64,000 nucleotides of DNA from Chrysemys picta bellii (taxonomy: Eukaryota; Chordata; Testudines; Emydidae), in the NCBI RefSeq assembly GCF_011386835.1, contig NC_088794.1, positions 69,512,434-69,576,433 of the forward strand. The letters are read 5' to 3'. The translations under genes and the position numbers were made by a program. Shown piece after piece: positions 12,655 to 24,106 of the stretch. The number at the start of each line of letters is the position of its first letter. Within the stretch, counting starts at the first letter, position 1. A model generated the notes under the pieces. The model did not search any database. It saw only the letters and a program-made list of their open reading frames with translations, and was not told the DNA's origin.

Positions 12655-13860
12655 ACACAGGTGAGCACAATATTGGAGAAGATCAACATGGCTTTTGTAC
12701 AGGGAAATCATGCCTCACCAACATATTAGAATTCCTGGGGGGGGTTCAACAAATATGTGGACAAGTGCGATCCAATGGATATAGTGTACGTGGGCTTTCA
12801 AAAAGCCTTTTGACAAGATCCCTCACCAATGGCTTTTGAGCAAAGTAGGCAGTCATAGAATAAGAGGGAAGGACCTCTCTTCGATCAGTAACTAGTTAAT
12901 AGCTAGAAAACAAAGGGCAGGGATAAATGGTCAGTTTTCACCGTGGAGAGAGGTAAATAGCGTGGTCCCCCAAGGAAATGTACTGAGACCTGAGCTGTTC
13001 AACATATTCATAAATTATCTGGAAAAAGGGGTAGACAGTGAGGTGGCATAGTTTTCAAACAATACTAAATTACTTGAGAAAGTTAAATCCATGTCTGACT
13101 GTGAAGAGTTATGAAGGGATCTCACAAACCTGAGTGACTGGGCAAGAAAATGGCAGATGAAATTCAGTGTCAATAAATGCAAAGTAATGCACATGGGAAA
13201 ACATAATCCCAACCGTACATACAAAATAATGGGGTCTAAATTACCTGTTACCATTAAAGAAAGAGATCTTGGAGTCATTGTGGATAGTTCTCTGAAAACA
13301 GCTGCTCAATGTTCAATGACCGTTGAAAAAGCTAACAGAACATTAGAAATCATAATAAGACAAGAAATATCATGTCACTATATAATTCCATGGTATGCCC
13401 ACACCTTGAGTACTGAGTGCAGTTCTCATCTCCCCAACTCAAAAAAGATATATTAGAATTAGAAAAAGTACAGAGAAGGCCAACAAAAATGATTAAGAGT
13501 CTGGAACAACTTACATCTGAGAAGAGATTAAAAAGACGGACTCTTCAGCTGAGAAAAGAGATGAGTAAGGGGAGATACGATACTGGTCTCTAAATTTATG
13601 AATGATGTGGAGAAAATGAATAAGGAAGGGTTATTTACCTCTTCACATAACACAAGAACCAGGTCACCCAATTAAATTAATAGGCAGCAGGTTTAAAATA
13701 TAAGGAAGTACTTCACACAATGCATAGTCAACCTTTGGAACTCGTTGCCAGGGATGGTGTGAAGGCCAAAAGTATAACTGGGTTCAAAAAATAATTAGAT
13801 GAATTCATGGAGGATAGATCCACCAAAGGCTATTAGCTCCATGCACTAGTTGTCCCTAAA
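12655..13860 (+). mobile_element. CR1 LINE fragment, reverse-transcriptase region, degenerate
   Basis: The plus strand reads through the CR1 reverse-transcriptase core in broken frames: a GPELFNIFINYLEKG-like stretch near 12990-13025, then an open piece at 13157-13456 (MKFSVNKCKVMHMG, then KERDLGVIVDSSLK). The 3' part resembles the CR1 tail region. Frameshifts, an in-frame stop near 13047 and a G-run at 12736-12743 show it is dead. It is antisense to GAS2. Confidence 0.85.
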
Positions 13861-16465
13861 TCTCTGATTGCATACAATAATACAATGCAGTACATACAAT
13901 AATAATTATTATGATTATAATCATTTTTTAAAACTGTCTCACGCTTCCATTAAAAAAAAAAGGAGAGAGGGAAGAAAAGAGGGGTTGGATTGTTTTGTTT
14001 TGAACCACATTCCCTTTCTTTTTAAATAAATCCCTCTTTTTTCTATCTCTTTAAAACAAAATAATTTTTTGAAATATTTCATTTTGTATTTTTTGTCCAA
14101 AAATATACAAACCAGACCAATTTTAATCAAATTTTAATTTACAAAAGCACAAAAATCAAAAGGATACTACAGTAGGATTTATCTGACCATGGCTTTGAAA
14201 TTGTTGGAAAGGTTTTAGGTACTTTGACAATAATGTAACACCTTGAAGGAAAACAGTCCCCAGTGTTCTTCATTTTGTAGGCTAAAACCAGAGAGGAATA
14301 AAATAAGATCTGTAAAGCATGTGATTCTCAGATGCAGCAATAGACTCACTTTTCTGGTTCAAGTTAAACTTGTTATTTCTGATACATTTATTCTTTCAAG
14401 AACATCTGTTTGACGTAAAACCTTTTTTTCCATTCATTTTTTAGCCTTGATTCTCTCCACTGTAGATTTCATATTGTAGCCTCTAGTGTATATAATGACT
14501 TCTGCAGGTGGCAGAAGAGCAGTAGCAGCACTGCATCACAATAGAAGTCTGTGCATAACTGACATTATTTTAGTGGTGCATGCAGTTCTTCTGGAGCCAG
14601 GAATTAAATTAATAGCCCCCAGACACAAAAAAGTCAGCATCCCAGCGCCTTAATACCTTCACCACCATGTTTGGCCTACATTTTCTATTGTTAATAATGA
14701 AAAATATTTTCCATTTTGTCCCTTCGGTCGAAGGTGCCGAAACTATCAGAAAGCTAATTTAAAGAATGGACATATTAGAAGCTGTTTTATTTTAAAAGAC
14801 AGTATTATATGTGAATATAGAACTCTATTGTAAGATATATACATTAGTTTCTTTAACCATAACTGAAGTTTTATTGTTTTAAATGCAAACTCTTTAGGAT
14901 TTTCTATATAGGTAAAATAACCCTCATTTTAAGTGCCTATGATGTCCTATGATTTATGGATTTGGCTATTCTCTTGGCTGCTTTTATAAATCTGATTAAA
15001 GCAATAAGCTTAAAATATATATTCCTTTTTAAACAAATGCAGAAAAAATGCTTTCTATCTTCTCTTGCCATTTAACAATACAATTACATTAGCAGTTTGA
15101 TTATTGCATTTTTATATATTAAGCTGGAATATTTTAGTTCTGCTGCCTTTTATGAATGCTGAAAGAATGAGTTTTGCATTGAACATCTGTATTTAATGAA
15201 AAATATATTAGGTGTTAGCTTTCAATTCACTGTATTTTATGGCCCCAAAAGGTGGCATTTCTTTGCTAAAAGAGACACCATGACATATTTAACAGTTGAA
15301 ATGTATTGATTCAAATGAGAGTTATGTTCATAGCTAGGGGACAAAAAATGGCTTCATATATTTGGATGGAAGAAACATTAAAATCCATTAAAAAAGATCT
15401 TTAAATGAGCTATAATTACAAGAAAGCAGTTGCAATGTGCATATAGGATGGTAACAACATAATCTATAATAAAAACTAATGCTAGAAGTATGCAAACAGG
15501 AAAATAAAGTCTTCTTCAATATAGCAATCATTGGGACTATTTGCATGAATTAGGATAGTTGCTTACATAAATAAGGGTTATTTAGATCAGGCCCCAGATC
15601 CTGCTGATGCTGGATTGGGTTTTGCAATTCAGTTTTGAGAATCTTTAGCAGTCAAAGCATGGGAGCCAAGGGGCTCTGGCTGCTATAGTGGGTTTTGAAA
15701 CGTCACTCCAGCCTATGTACTTACAATAAGATTATCAATCATTAACATTTAAAAACACAAATAAATATAATGTCAAACTAAAGGTTTGTAAATTGAGACA
15801 TTTGGACCAGATTGTCCGGTCTGGCTGAGCTGTGTTTTGCACTGGAACTAATTCTGGGGCCAGCTGGAGACCATTTCTGCTCCCAGCATAACCAGGAACA
15901 AAGTAAGGGCTCCTCTAAGGCACACCAGCAGGAACTTCTCTAGTAATTACAGACCACTGAAGTGCAAGCAATTTGGCCTGCACCTTTTCACACCTATTCT
16001 ACCCCAACATGCCCCCAACATCAGGGAGCTGAGAGCAGGTGGTGTAGATACATATGTGAAATCTCCAACTGCCTCAATAGGACCAGAGCAGCAGAAAGCA
16101 GCCAGAAAGCTGCCAAAGCCCTAGCCCTCTGTCTTCATCTTCACCTACAATCTAATATATAATGCTGAAGCTGTAAAGTTTTTTTGATTGTCCACTCATT
16201 CACACCTGGGTAAATCAGGAGTAACTCCATCCAAGTGAGCTGATGCAAAATTAGTGTAGGAGAGGACGATCAATCTCCATGTGGAATATAAATCACATTA
16301 ATATGCTTAGCTGGGTAATAATCAGATTAACACCACCTGAGTGTAATGATTATAAAATTCAAGTGAGGTATCTTCAAAACTACCAGAATTTCTTACTGAA
16401 ACACACCCAGTGGTCCATAAACCCGGTTTTCCAAAGATAACCTTCAGAAAGAGCATTTGTAACGA
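13861..16465. other. AT-rich intron stretch with few recognised repeats
   Basis: No gene and no repeat family recognised over about 2.6 kb, which is unusual in this repeat-dense window. Base composition is strongly AT. Open frames such as 13939-14130 are low complexity. Confidence 0.4.
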
Positions 16466-17129
16466 GGGTATGTCTACATTGCAACGTAAGCCCAGGGTTC
16501 GAACTCAAGCTCAAGCCTAACCCTCCTTCTATATACATACAAATCGTGCTAAGCCAGGGCTAAGACCCAGGGTCCCAGGACCCCACAAGGATGGAGGGTC
16601 TGAGCTTGAGTCAAGCTGGGACCCAGAGTTTAAGTACTATTGTTTTGCATTGTAAATGCAGCCCCACTGAACTCATGCTCTGGGAAGCCATCAAAAGTAT
16701 TCCACAGTTCCATGGGCTGAACTTCATTGTCCTCTGGACAGTTAACTTTGGTGGACAGTCAAGTTTTGTCAGACTGCACTACGAACAAAGGGCTAACGTG
16801 GCCACGTTTTGGGAGAGTGCTAGGAAGTCTGGGATATATGTGGTCAGAGTTAGGACCATATAATGCAGTTTAGATGCTGGAGCCCAGGGTTCAACAATTA
16901 AGAACATAAGAATGGCCATACTGGGTCAAACCAAAGGTCCATCCAGCCCAGTATCCTGTCTACCGGCAGTGGCCAATGCCAGGTGCCCCAGAGGGAGTGA
17001 ACCTAATAGGTAATTCCTAACCTAGGGTTACAAATCAGTGTAGATGCTCAAGCCCTAGGTTAACAAACCCAAGCTCTGCTAACTCAAATTCTACTAACCC
17101 TGGGATTACATTGCAGTATAGATGTACCC
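16466..17129. mobile_element. Harbinger-like MITE with an inserted repeat
   Basis: The left end GGGTATGTCTACATTGCAAC and right end ACATTGCAGTATAGATGTACCC are inverted. Internal GCCCAGGGTTCGAACTCAAG-type blocks are also inverted at the right. The element is interrupted by a different repeat at about 16901-17035. Its ends match the 5' end of the autonomous transposon at 29864. Confidence 0.7.
16901..17035 (+). repeat. Inserted interspersed repeat (GGCCATACTGGGTCAAACC type)
   Basis: AAGAACATAAGAATGGCCAT, then TGGGTCAAACCAAAGGTCCA and AGTGGCCAATGCCAGGTGCC, is a unit I recall as multi-copy in sauropsids. I do not assign a class. It sits inside the MITE at 16466-17129, so it is the younger of the two. 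Confidence 0.55.
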
Positions 17130-17749
17130 TAAGACTATATTGACTATTTATGGATGAATTAATGAAGACAACATTTTGCTAAATAGAAAAGGCCTGGTTG
17201 TTCTGTCTACATTGGATGGGGCAGGAAACACTCACTAACATTCATAGCTGTCATCTGTGTGTTGAAAAAATGTTGTCAAAAGGCAAGAGATACATTGTCC
17301 TTTCCATGAATAGTGCTCAGATAACAGACACGCTAATACATTTTGCTACATAGAACCATTTCAAAAGACACAAAACAAAGAACTGATGAAGGGTCATGAA
17401 ATTCCAGATGTATTAATGCAAAGTGTAAGGGAAGACTTATTTTAATATGCAAAGAGGTTTCTCTATTTTAAATTGATTATTACTTTAAAATCACTAGCAA
17501 ACACAAGAAACACAAGATGGCAATTACCCTTTGCAGTATGTCAACCATATAACACTATGAGTTGAACTTACTGTCAAGAGATCCCAGTTTTCATGTGCAG
17601 ACTTCTAAGAATTCCCGAAGACCCATTTGTGCAATGAAGTCATGGGATTACTAAGAGAACCATTTAGACAGTGAAAAATCTCTTGAAGACATCTATACGT
17701 GACAATAGTGACCCATATATAGACCTGTTGAACCTATGAAATACACCAA

Positions 17750-18108
17750 CGGAAGGATGGGTTTCCCCAGTACTCATGCACACAGGTGCACACAGATGGG
17801 AATGGTGGGTCATTATGCTAATTGAATCTATTTCCCCATGTTAAATTATCCTCACACCTTCTATGGGTCATCTCGATTATCACTTCAAAAGTTTTTTTTC
17901 TCCTGATGATGATAGCTCATATCAATTGATTGGCCTCTTACCGTTGGTATGGCTACTTCCACCTTTTCATGTTCTCTGTATGTATAAATATCTTCTTTCT
18001 GTGTGTTCCATTCTATGCATCCAATGAAGTGGGCTGTAGCCCACGAAAGCTTATGCTCAAATAAATTTGTTAGTCTCTAAGGTGCCACAAGTACTCCTGT
18101 TCTTTTTT
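17750..18108 (+). repeat. Unclassified interspersed repeat ending ACGAAAGCTTATGCTC
   Basis: The 3' part, GGGCTGTAGCCCACGAAAGC, TTATGCTCAAATAAATTTGT and AGTCTCTAAGGTGCCACAAG, is a very common vertebrate repeat tail in my memory. It may start near 17750. It contains an AATAAA hexamer and no open frame. The class is uncertain. Confidence 0.55.
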
Positions 18109-19351
18109 ACAGATGAACAAGGATTTTACTTCCCACAAGACCTCTTTTGCTCAAACTGAAGTGGATACCAGACTTAAAAACAAAACAGGAATCAAAGCAA
18201 AAAAGACAACAATTTTACAACAGGCATACAGAACAATTGTTCAGGTTGACAAGAAGGTGATTAAGTCACTTTAGAACAGATGATAAAAGCTGGAAGCCAG
18301 CGAGTTTTGGCTCCCACAAGAGACAAGAGATCTTATATTGTGAAAAGTCAACAGCAGAGAAATAATCAATGTCTACTTGAAATGAAATACCTAAGACATC
18401 CCAAAGGCATGTTGGGTCAGAAGGAAAAGAGGTGAAAACTCAAGGAACATGCAACAGAATGAGAATCCTTCTGTGTCAGTGCCAGAAGAATCATTAGAGG
18501 CACCAAAACCACCAATGGTTTGATTTTCAGATATGTGGAATACCTACATCTCCAACTGACAGGAGCTGCAGGTGCTCAGCACTACTGAAAATCAGGTCCC
18601 TTTTAGACCCAAACATCATGAAGGATGACAAGTTCAAGTAGCACCTGGCTAAAGTGAAAGTATAAGATGCCTAAAATGAAAGTAATGTTACCAACTAGGC
18701 CTAATCAAAACATTTTTCAATCAAAATTTGAAATATTAAAATTTTCATCAACTTTACAAATTTTGAAATCTTTTAAACCAGCTCTACTCATAGCTGTGCT
18801 TTGAGATAACCAACAAAAGACACACAAGGTTGTGATCAGATGTAACTGACTCAACAAATAATTGAGGGCAAAAATCTATTTAAAAGTTATATATCCATAA
18901 AAGGGGATTAAGGGAGGAAGTAAGGAAAAGGAATGTAGTGTTTCTGTATGAGAGCTGTATGCTAATGAGATTATGTAATAATAGTATGGCATGATTATGC
19001 TAATCCCATGTTAAGCATGTGAGCATGCCCAGTATGAAACAGAAGTTTCGAGAAGTTCAAGGAGAACTAAGCTCAGTGCTTGTGAAGTAGAAAATATATG
19101 TTGAGCTTCCTCCCCTGACAAACCTGGCTCCTGAGTGCTTCATAAAGCATTACAACAAACTATCAAGCTAAAAAACTCAAAACACCTACTCCACAGAGCT
19201 AATTGAACCATACTCTTAAATCTAGTACTTCAGTGACCTCTAAACTGGACAGGGCTCAGAAGGGCTGCCACCTTATCCAGTAGGCCTCATTGTTATTAAA
19301 CTCAGAATTGGGGCGACAGGGCCAAAGCCAACTGTTCAAGAGTCTCTGCAA
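18109..19351. other. Intronic DNA with a possible LTR-like piece
   Basis: Mostly unassigned. The part from about 18934 (TGTAGTGTTTCTG) to 19157 (CATTACAACA) has TG...CA ends and a promoter-like texture, but no clear target duplication, so an LTR origin is only a suggestion. Confidence 0.3.
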
Positions 19352-19760
19352 AGCCACATAAAACCACAGATCAAATTTAATGGGCTAGGGCAGGGGTCGG
19401 CAACGTTCGACACGCGGCTCACCAGGGTAAGCACCCTAGCGGGCCGGGCCAGTTTATTTAGCTGCTGACGCGGCAGGTTCGGCCGATCGCGGCCCCCACT
19501 CGCCGCAGTTCGCCATCCCGATGGGGGCGGCGGGAAATGGCGCGGGACGAGGGATGTGCTGGCCGCGGCTTCCCGCCGCCCCCATTGGACCAGGACGGCG
19601 AACCATGGCGAGTGGGGGCCACGATCGGCCGAACCTGTCGCGTCAGCAGGTAAATAAACTGGCCGGGCCCGCTAGGGTGCTTACCCTGGTAAGCCGCGTG
19701 CCGAACGTTGCCGACCCCTGCCCTAGCCCATTAAATGTGATCTGTGGTTTTATGTGGCTT
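19352..19760. mobile_element. Fold-back hAT element within a larger palindrome
   Basis: The hAT core runs from CAGGGGTCGGCAACGTTCGA (19391) to CGAACGTTGCCGACCCCTG (about 19720). Its two arms of roughly 150 bases are near-identical inverses around a centre near 19556. The inverted symmetry continues beyond the element: AAGCCACATAAAACCACAGA at the left is matched by TCTGTGGTTTTATGTGGCTT at the right, with only one mismatch seen over about 38 bases. No 8-bp direct target duplication is visible. It is GC-rich and non-coding; the open frame at 19521-19871 is incidental. Confidence 0.85.
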
Positions 19761-19868
19761 CATATTTGGCAGCCTGGTTCAACCAACCCTGAAAGAAGTG
19801 AGAATCAGAAGGTACTGAAGTTCCTATCAGGAGTAACAAGGCAATGGACATTACACTTTAAAAGAGAT

Positions 19869-20169
19869 TAAGGACTTGTCTTCACTACAGAGTAAATCGA
19901 TCTAAGTTACGCTACTCCAGCTACGTGAATAACATAGCTGGAGTCGACATAGCTTAGGTCAACTTAGTGCAGTGTCTTCACAGCACTGGGTCGACAGGAG
20001 ACACTCTCCGGTCGACCTCCCTTACACTTCTCGGAGAGCTGGAGTACCAAGGTCGACTGGAGAGTGCTCTGCTATTGATTTAGCAGATCTTCACTAGACC
20101 GGCTAATTCAATCCCTGTTGCATCGATTGTATCAGGGTCAATCTCCCTGGTAGTGGAGACCAACCCTAA
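19869..20169. mobile_element. Harbinger-like MITE with TAA target duplication
   Basis: TAA at 19869-19871 and at 20167-20169 flank a 295-base element. The left end is GGACTTGTCTTCACTAC and the right end GTAGTGGAGACCAACCC, an imperfect inverted repeat. GTCGAC and ATCGAT motifs recur inside, as in the MITE at 22006. Confidence 0.8.
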
Positions 20170-20319
20170 GTAACTGCTGGAACATAGGCTAGCTTATAGC
20201 CAGTTTGGGAGTAAAGTGAAATAGCCCTGTTTGGGACTTGACACACGGACTCTGCATTCCCAATACACCATCTTTTCCAGTTATCCAGTGTAGAAGGCAG
20301 TGGTTGTACAGAGGCCATG

Positions 20320-20533
20320 GCCCAGATCTTCAAAGACATTTAGGAGCCGTTTACTTCAATGGGAGTTAGGCATAGGGTGACTAGACAGCAAGTGTGAAAA
20401 ATCGGGACGGGGGGGGGGGGGGGAATAGGAGCCTATATAAGAAAAAGACCCAAAAATCGGGACTGTCCCTATAAAATCGGGACATCTGGTCATCCTAATT
20501 ATGGAACCTAAATATTTTTGAGGATCTGGTACC
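20320..20533. mobile_element. TA-flanked MITE nested in an older palindromic repeat
   Basis: The inner element (about 20375-20495) reads GGGTGACTAGACAGCAAGTG at the left and ATCTGGTCATCC at the right, with TA on both sides. It carries three copies of AATCGGGAC in mixed orientation plus a 15-base G-run. The outer halves, GGCCCAGATCTTCAAAGACA and TTTTTGAGGATCTGG, look like the two ends of the GGCCAGATTTTC-type repeat split by the insertion. Confidence 0.65.
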
Positions 20534-21294
20534 ACAACCTTCTTCAGCAAAGAACTTAAGTGCATGCTTAACTTAAAGCACATGGCAGTCCCATTTCAAA
20601 AGCACTCAGCTCCCACTGGAACAACCATGCTGGGTGCTGATCCCTTTTGAAAATCTGCCCCATAATTTCACAATGGGAATTATTGGGTGCTGACTATTTC
20701 TGAAAACCAGGCTTTTATTTAGATACCTAAACACAAGCTCTTTTGAAAACAAGGTCCTAAGCATGATTCTGAGCACTGGAAAAATCTTGCCCTTATTGTA
20801 GTGTACAGAATGATAATTATAAAGAAGGGAAGCGGGGAGTGGAATCTATTAAGAGAAAACAATATATGGGAGTAAATTTAAAAGCCACTAAATAAAAAAT
20901 AAACAAATAAACAAACACAAAGAGCTGAGAATACACATCCATGTCAGAGCTAAAAATATTTTCCAAATAAAAGGTACAAATATTATAGTCCCTACTCAAG
21001 CAAAAGTCTGATTGTGACACCTTCCCCAATATGAGGCAATCTGAGAACTCAGAGAGAGTGATTGTTTAAACTACCTGAATTATTGATTTTAGGAATGTGG
21101 CACTTCCTTTTATTTCTTCTATGTATGCACGTGTAATGGAATGCAGCCACATGTATACAGACTCTGCAGTTGTCAGAAATAGTCCTTTGAGCAATTCTGA
21201 GAAGTGCACTCCACTGAGATAGCGTCACAGATAATCAGCAGAATGTGTGCTTAAACTACCAGGATCTCCTTGAAGATAATTTTAAAATTTAAAA

Positions 21295-21960
21295 AAAAAA
21301 TGTAGGATTGAAAGAGATCATCTAGTTCATCCCCCACGCTGGGGTAGGGCTAAGTATAACTAGACCATCTCTGTATCTAAGCCTGTTCTTAAAAAATCTC
21401 CAATGATGGAGCCTGCCTATGTAATCTGTTCCAGTGCTGAACTGCCCTTATAGTTAGAAAGTTTTTCCTAATATCTAAGCTAAATCTCCTTGCTGTAAAT
21501 TAAGCCCATTACTGCTTGATCTACACTCGATGGACATGGAGAGCAATTGATTACGGTCCTCATCACAACAGCCCTTATCATAATTTGAAGACTGATGTTG
21601 CCCCTCAGCCTTCCTTTCTCTAAACTTAACATGCCCCATTCTTTCAATCTTTCTTCATAGGTCATGTTTTCTAAATCTCTTAGTCCTCTGCACTATCTCC
21701 TGTTTGTCCACATCTTTCTTGAAGTGTGGTGCCAAAAACTGGACACAGTACTCCAGCTGAGGCTCACCAGTGTACAACAATTACATCCAGTGCCTTATAC
21801 AAGACACTCCTGTTAATGCATCCCAGAATGACATTTGCCTTTTTTTGAAACTGCAATGCATTATTGACTCATTCAATGTATAACCCCAGATCCTTTTCTG
21901 CAGTACTGCTGCCTAGCTAAGTTATTCATGTTATTCTTCATGCTGAATCAAATCAAAGGG
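21295..21960 (-). mobile_element. CR1 LINE 3' fragment
   Basis: Minus-strand reading gives CR1 RT C-terminal remnants, including MTYEERLKEWGMLSLEKGRL from the frame at 21480-21665. The adjacent sequence, GTAGGATTGAAAGAGATCAT, is the usual 3' tail. Further right, AAAACTGGACACAGTACTCC and CTCAGCTGG-like blocks match the copy at 24107. It is decayed. Confidence 0.8.
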
Positions 21961-22002
21961 ACATTGTTTTAACTCTTCAGAGTTAATGGGGGATAGGGAG
22001 TC

Positions 22003-22304
22003 AAAGGGTACGTCTATACTTACCTCCGGGTCTGGCGGTAAGCAATCGATCTTCTGGGATCGATTTAGCACATCTTGTCTAGACACGATAAATCGATCCC
22101 AGATCGATCCCGGAAGTGCTTGCCATCAACACCGGTACTCCTGCTCCGCGAGAGGAGTACACGGAGTCGACGGGGGAGCCTGCCTGCCGCGTGTGGACCC
22201 ACAGTAAGTTCGAACTAAGATAGTTCGACTTCAGCTACGTGAATAACGTAGCTGAAGTTGCATATCTTAGTTGGAAGTGGAGGGTTAGTGTGGACCAGCC
22301 CAAA
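22003..22304. mobile_element. Harbinger-like MITE
   Basis: The left end GGGTACGTCTATACTTACC and right end TTAGTGTGGACCAGCCC are imperfect inverses, flanked by AAA (22003-22005) and AAA (22302-22304). The inside contains repeated GATCGAT motifs and a short GTAGCTGAAG palindrome. The open frame at 21986-22207 falls within it and is not a gene. Confidence 0.7.
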
Positions 22305-22680
22305 GAATGACTGACTAAAAAACTAAAAAACAAAAACAAAAACCTACCATACACAGCAACACTACACATCTCAGTCTTCTCTGAGTTCCTCATCTATTTA
22401 AAATCACAAATTCAAGTTGCATTGCCCAGCTCTCCTGAATCTACTGTCAAAACCTATATTTACATTTACAATCTCAGCCAGTACATTGTCATGGTTTTCA
22501 GTTTGTAATTCTGAGCTTAAATCATTGAAGCTGGAATCAAAACTACTGTCACCTTTATTTCCATTAATCGCTATTTGCCTCTGCAAATGAAATTCCAGAG
22601 ATAAACCTGCCCCATTCAGTAAATAGATTCAGACAGTACTCTTGGCAAAAGAAGATATTTTATGTATTTGTAAAACTCTA

Positions 22681-22997
22681 TACAGTAGAATCTCAGAGTT
22701 ATGAACACCTTAGTTATGAACTGACCAGTTAACCACACACCTCATTTGGAACTGGAAGTACACAATCAGGCAGCAGCAGAGATCAAAATAATAATAAAAA
22801 AGGCAAATACAGTATAATACTATGTTAAACATAAACTACTACAAAATAAAGGAAGAGCAGCATTTTTCTTCTGCATAGTAATGTTTCAAAGCTGTATTAA
22901 ATCAATGTTCAATTGTAAACTTTTGAAAGAACCATAAGGTTTTGTTCAGAGTTACAAACCATTCCGGAGGTGTTTGTAACTCTGAGGATCTACTGTA
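22681..22997. mobile_element. Tigger-like MITE, TA target duplication
   Basis: The left end CAGTAGAATCTCAGAGTTAT (then GAACACC) and right end GGTGTTTGTAACTCTGAGGA (then TCTACTG) form a roughly 27-base TIR, with TA at 22681-22682 and 22996-22997. This length and end sequence fit pogo/Tigger elements. The interior is AT-rich and non-coding. Confidence 0.8.
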
Positions 22998-23594
22998 TTG
23001 CTGTGAGTCCAAATGTGTCTGACTCCCTGTCTGCCTGACTGTCGTGCAGCTTAAGTGTTGTGCAATGTAAATTAATAAACAACAGCTAGGTGAAACAAAA
23101 GTGTGTTCTGATTCAGCAAAAACAACAATGCATAGTCAATTAAGAAACTTGTTTTTAAAAACATGGGCCAAGTCTCCTGTCTTGTGTAGATATAGGTAAT
23201 TCCCTTGCAACCAAACTGCATAAGTGAGAGGATCCATTTGTGAAAAGCAGTGGTAGAATGAAACTGCTGGACACTGTATGCTGCATAATTAAAACAAAGC
23301 TGCACTTGTTTAGGTTAGTTCAGCACTGTGAAGGGTCGCAGTTTGACATGCATTTGAAAATAAGATTTTTAATTATATTTGGCATTTCAGACTCTCCTGC
23401 TGATGCCACTTTCTTGCTGAAAAGTGACCTCATTCATGATCTTGTCAGTGTGAGACCTATGTGTTACCGACTGTAAGCAAGTTTCCATTTTGCTTCATTA
23501 GTGATTAGTAGTACTTTCTTGTTTAATATTTAAGCAGGGTGTTCAATGTTTAAACCATGAAGAGCTTCTTGTGCCTTTAAATGTTATTAAAATA

Positions 23595-23880
23595 GAAATA
23601 GAGAGCTGTCTAGTGGTTAAGTGAGGGTTAGGCATCAAGATTCTCACCTCTATGGCTGACTTGGGCAATTCTATATTTACAGTGCCCATTAACTTCAATG
23701 GGAGTTCCGTGCACAGAAGGCTTGTAGAATCAGTCCCTTCTTTTGTGACCTTGTTGAGACATTTCAATTTTCTGTGCCTTACTTTCCCCATCTCTAAAAT
23801 TGGTGTAATGTGTTAAGAGCTGTTGTAAAAAGCTACACAACAGACACTTAGAAAGCAGAATAAGAAGAAATGTTATTGTT
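23595..23880 (-). repeat. MIR-like CORE-SINE with a small insertion
   Basis: AGCTGTCTAGTGGTTAAGTG at the left corresponds to the tRNA-like head. TTGTGACCTTGTTGAGACAT, TTTCTGTGCCTTACTTTCCC and CATCTCTAAAATTGGTGTAA at the right are MIR body sequence in reverse orientation. Between them lies a short palindromic repeat piece (about 23685-23745). Confidence 0.6.
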
Positions 23881-24106
23881 CCTATAAAACACAGGAATTA
23901 TGTTGCATATTCTTGAAGACCATGTACTGACTTCTTCTCTATTAACAGTTAGCACATGTACAGACATTTCTCCTAAGAATGATATTTACTTTCTTTGCAG
24001 GTAATATTGTGAGGTGAATTTTTATAAAAGCCTTTAAGATGCTCATTTGAAAAAGCACCATACATATACAGTGGTTTATGTGAAATTATCACTGAGAAGG
24101 TTCAAA

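Noticed and set aside
19521..19871. 116-codon frame in the hAT palindrome
   Set aside because: Runs through the inverted-repeat arm and flanking DNA. GC-rich fold-back MITEs give such frames by composition.
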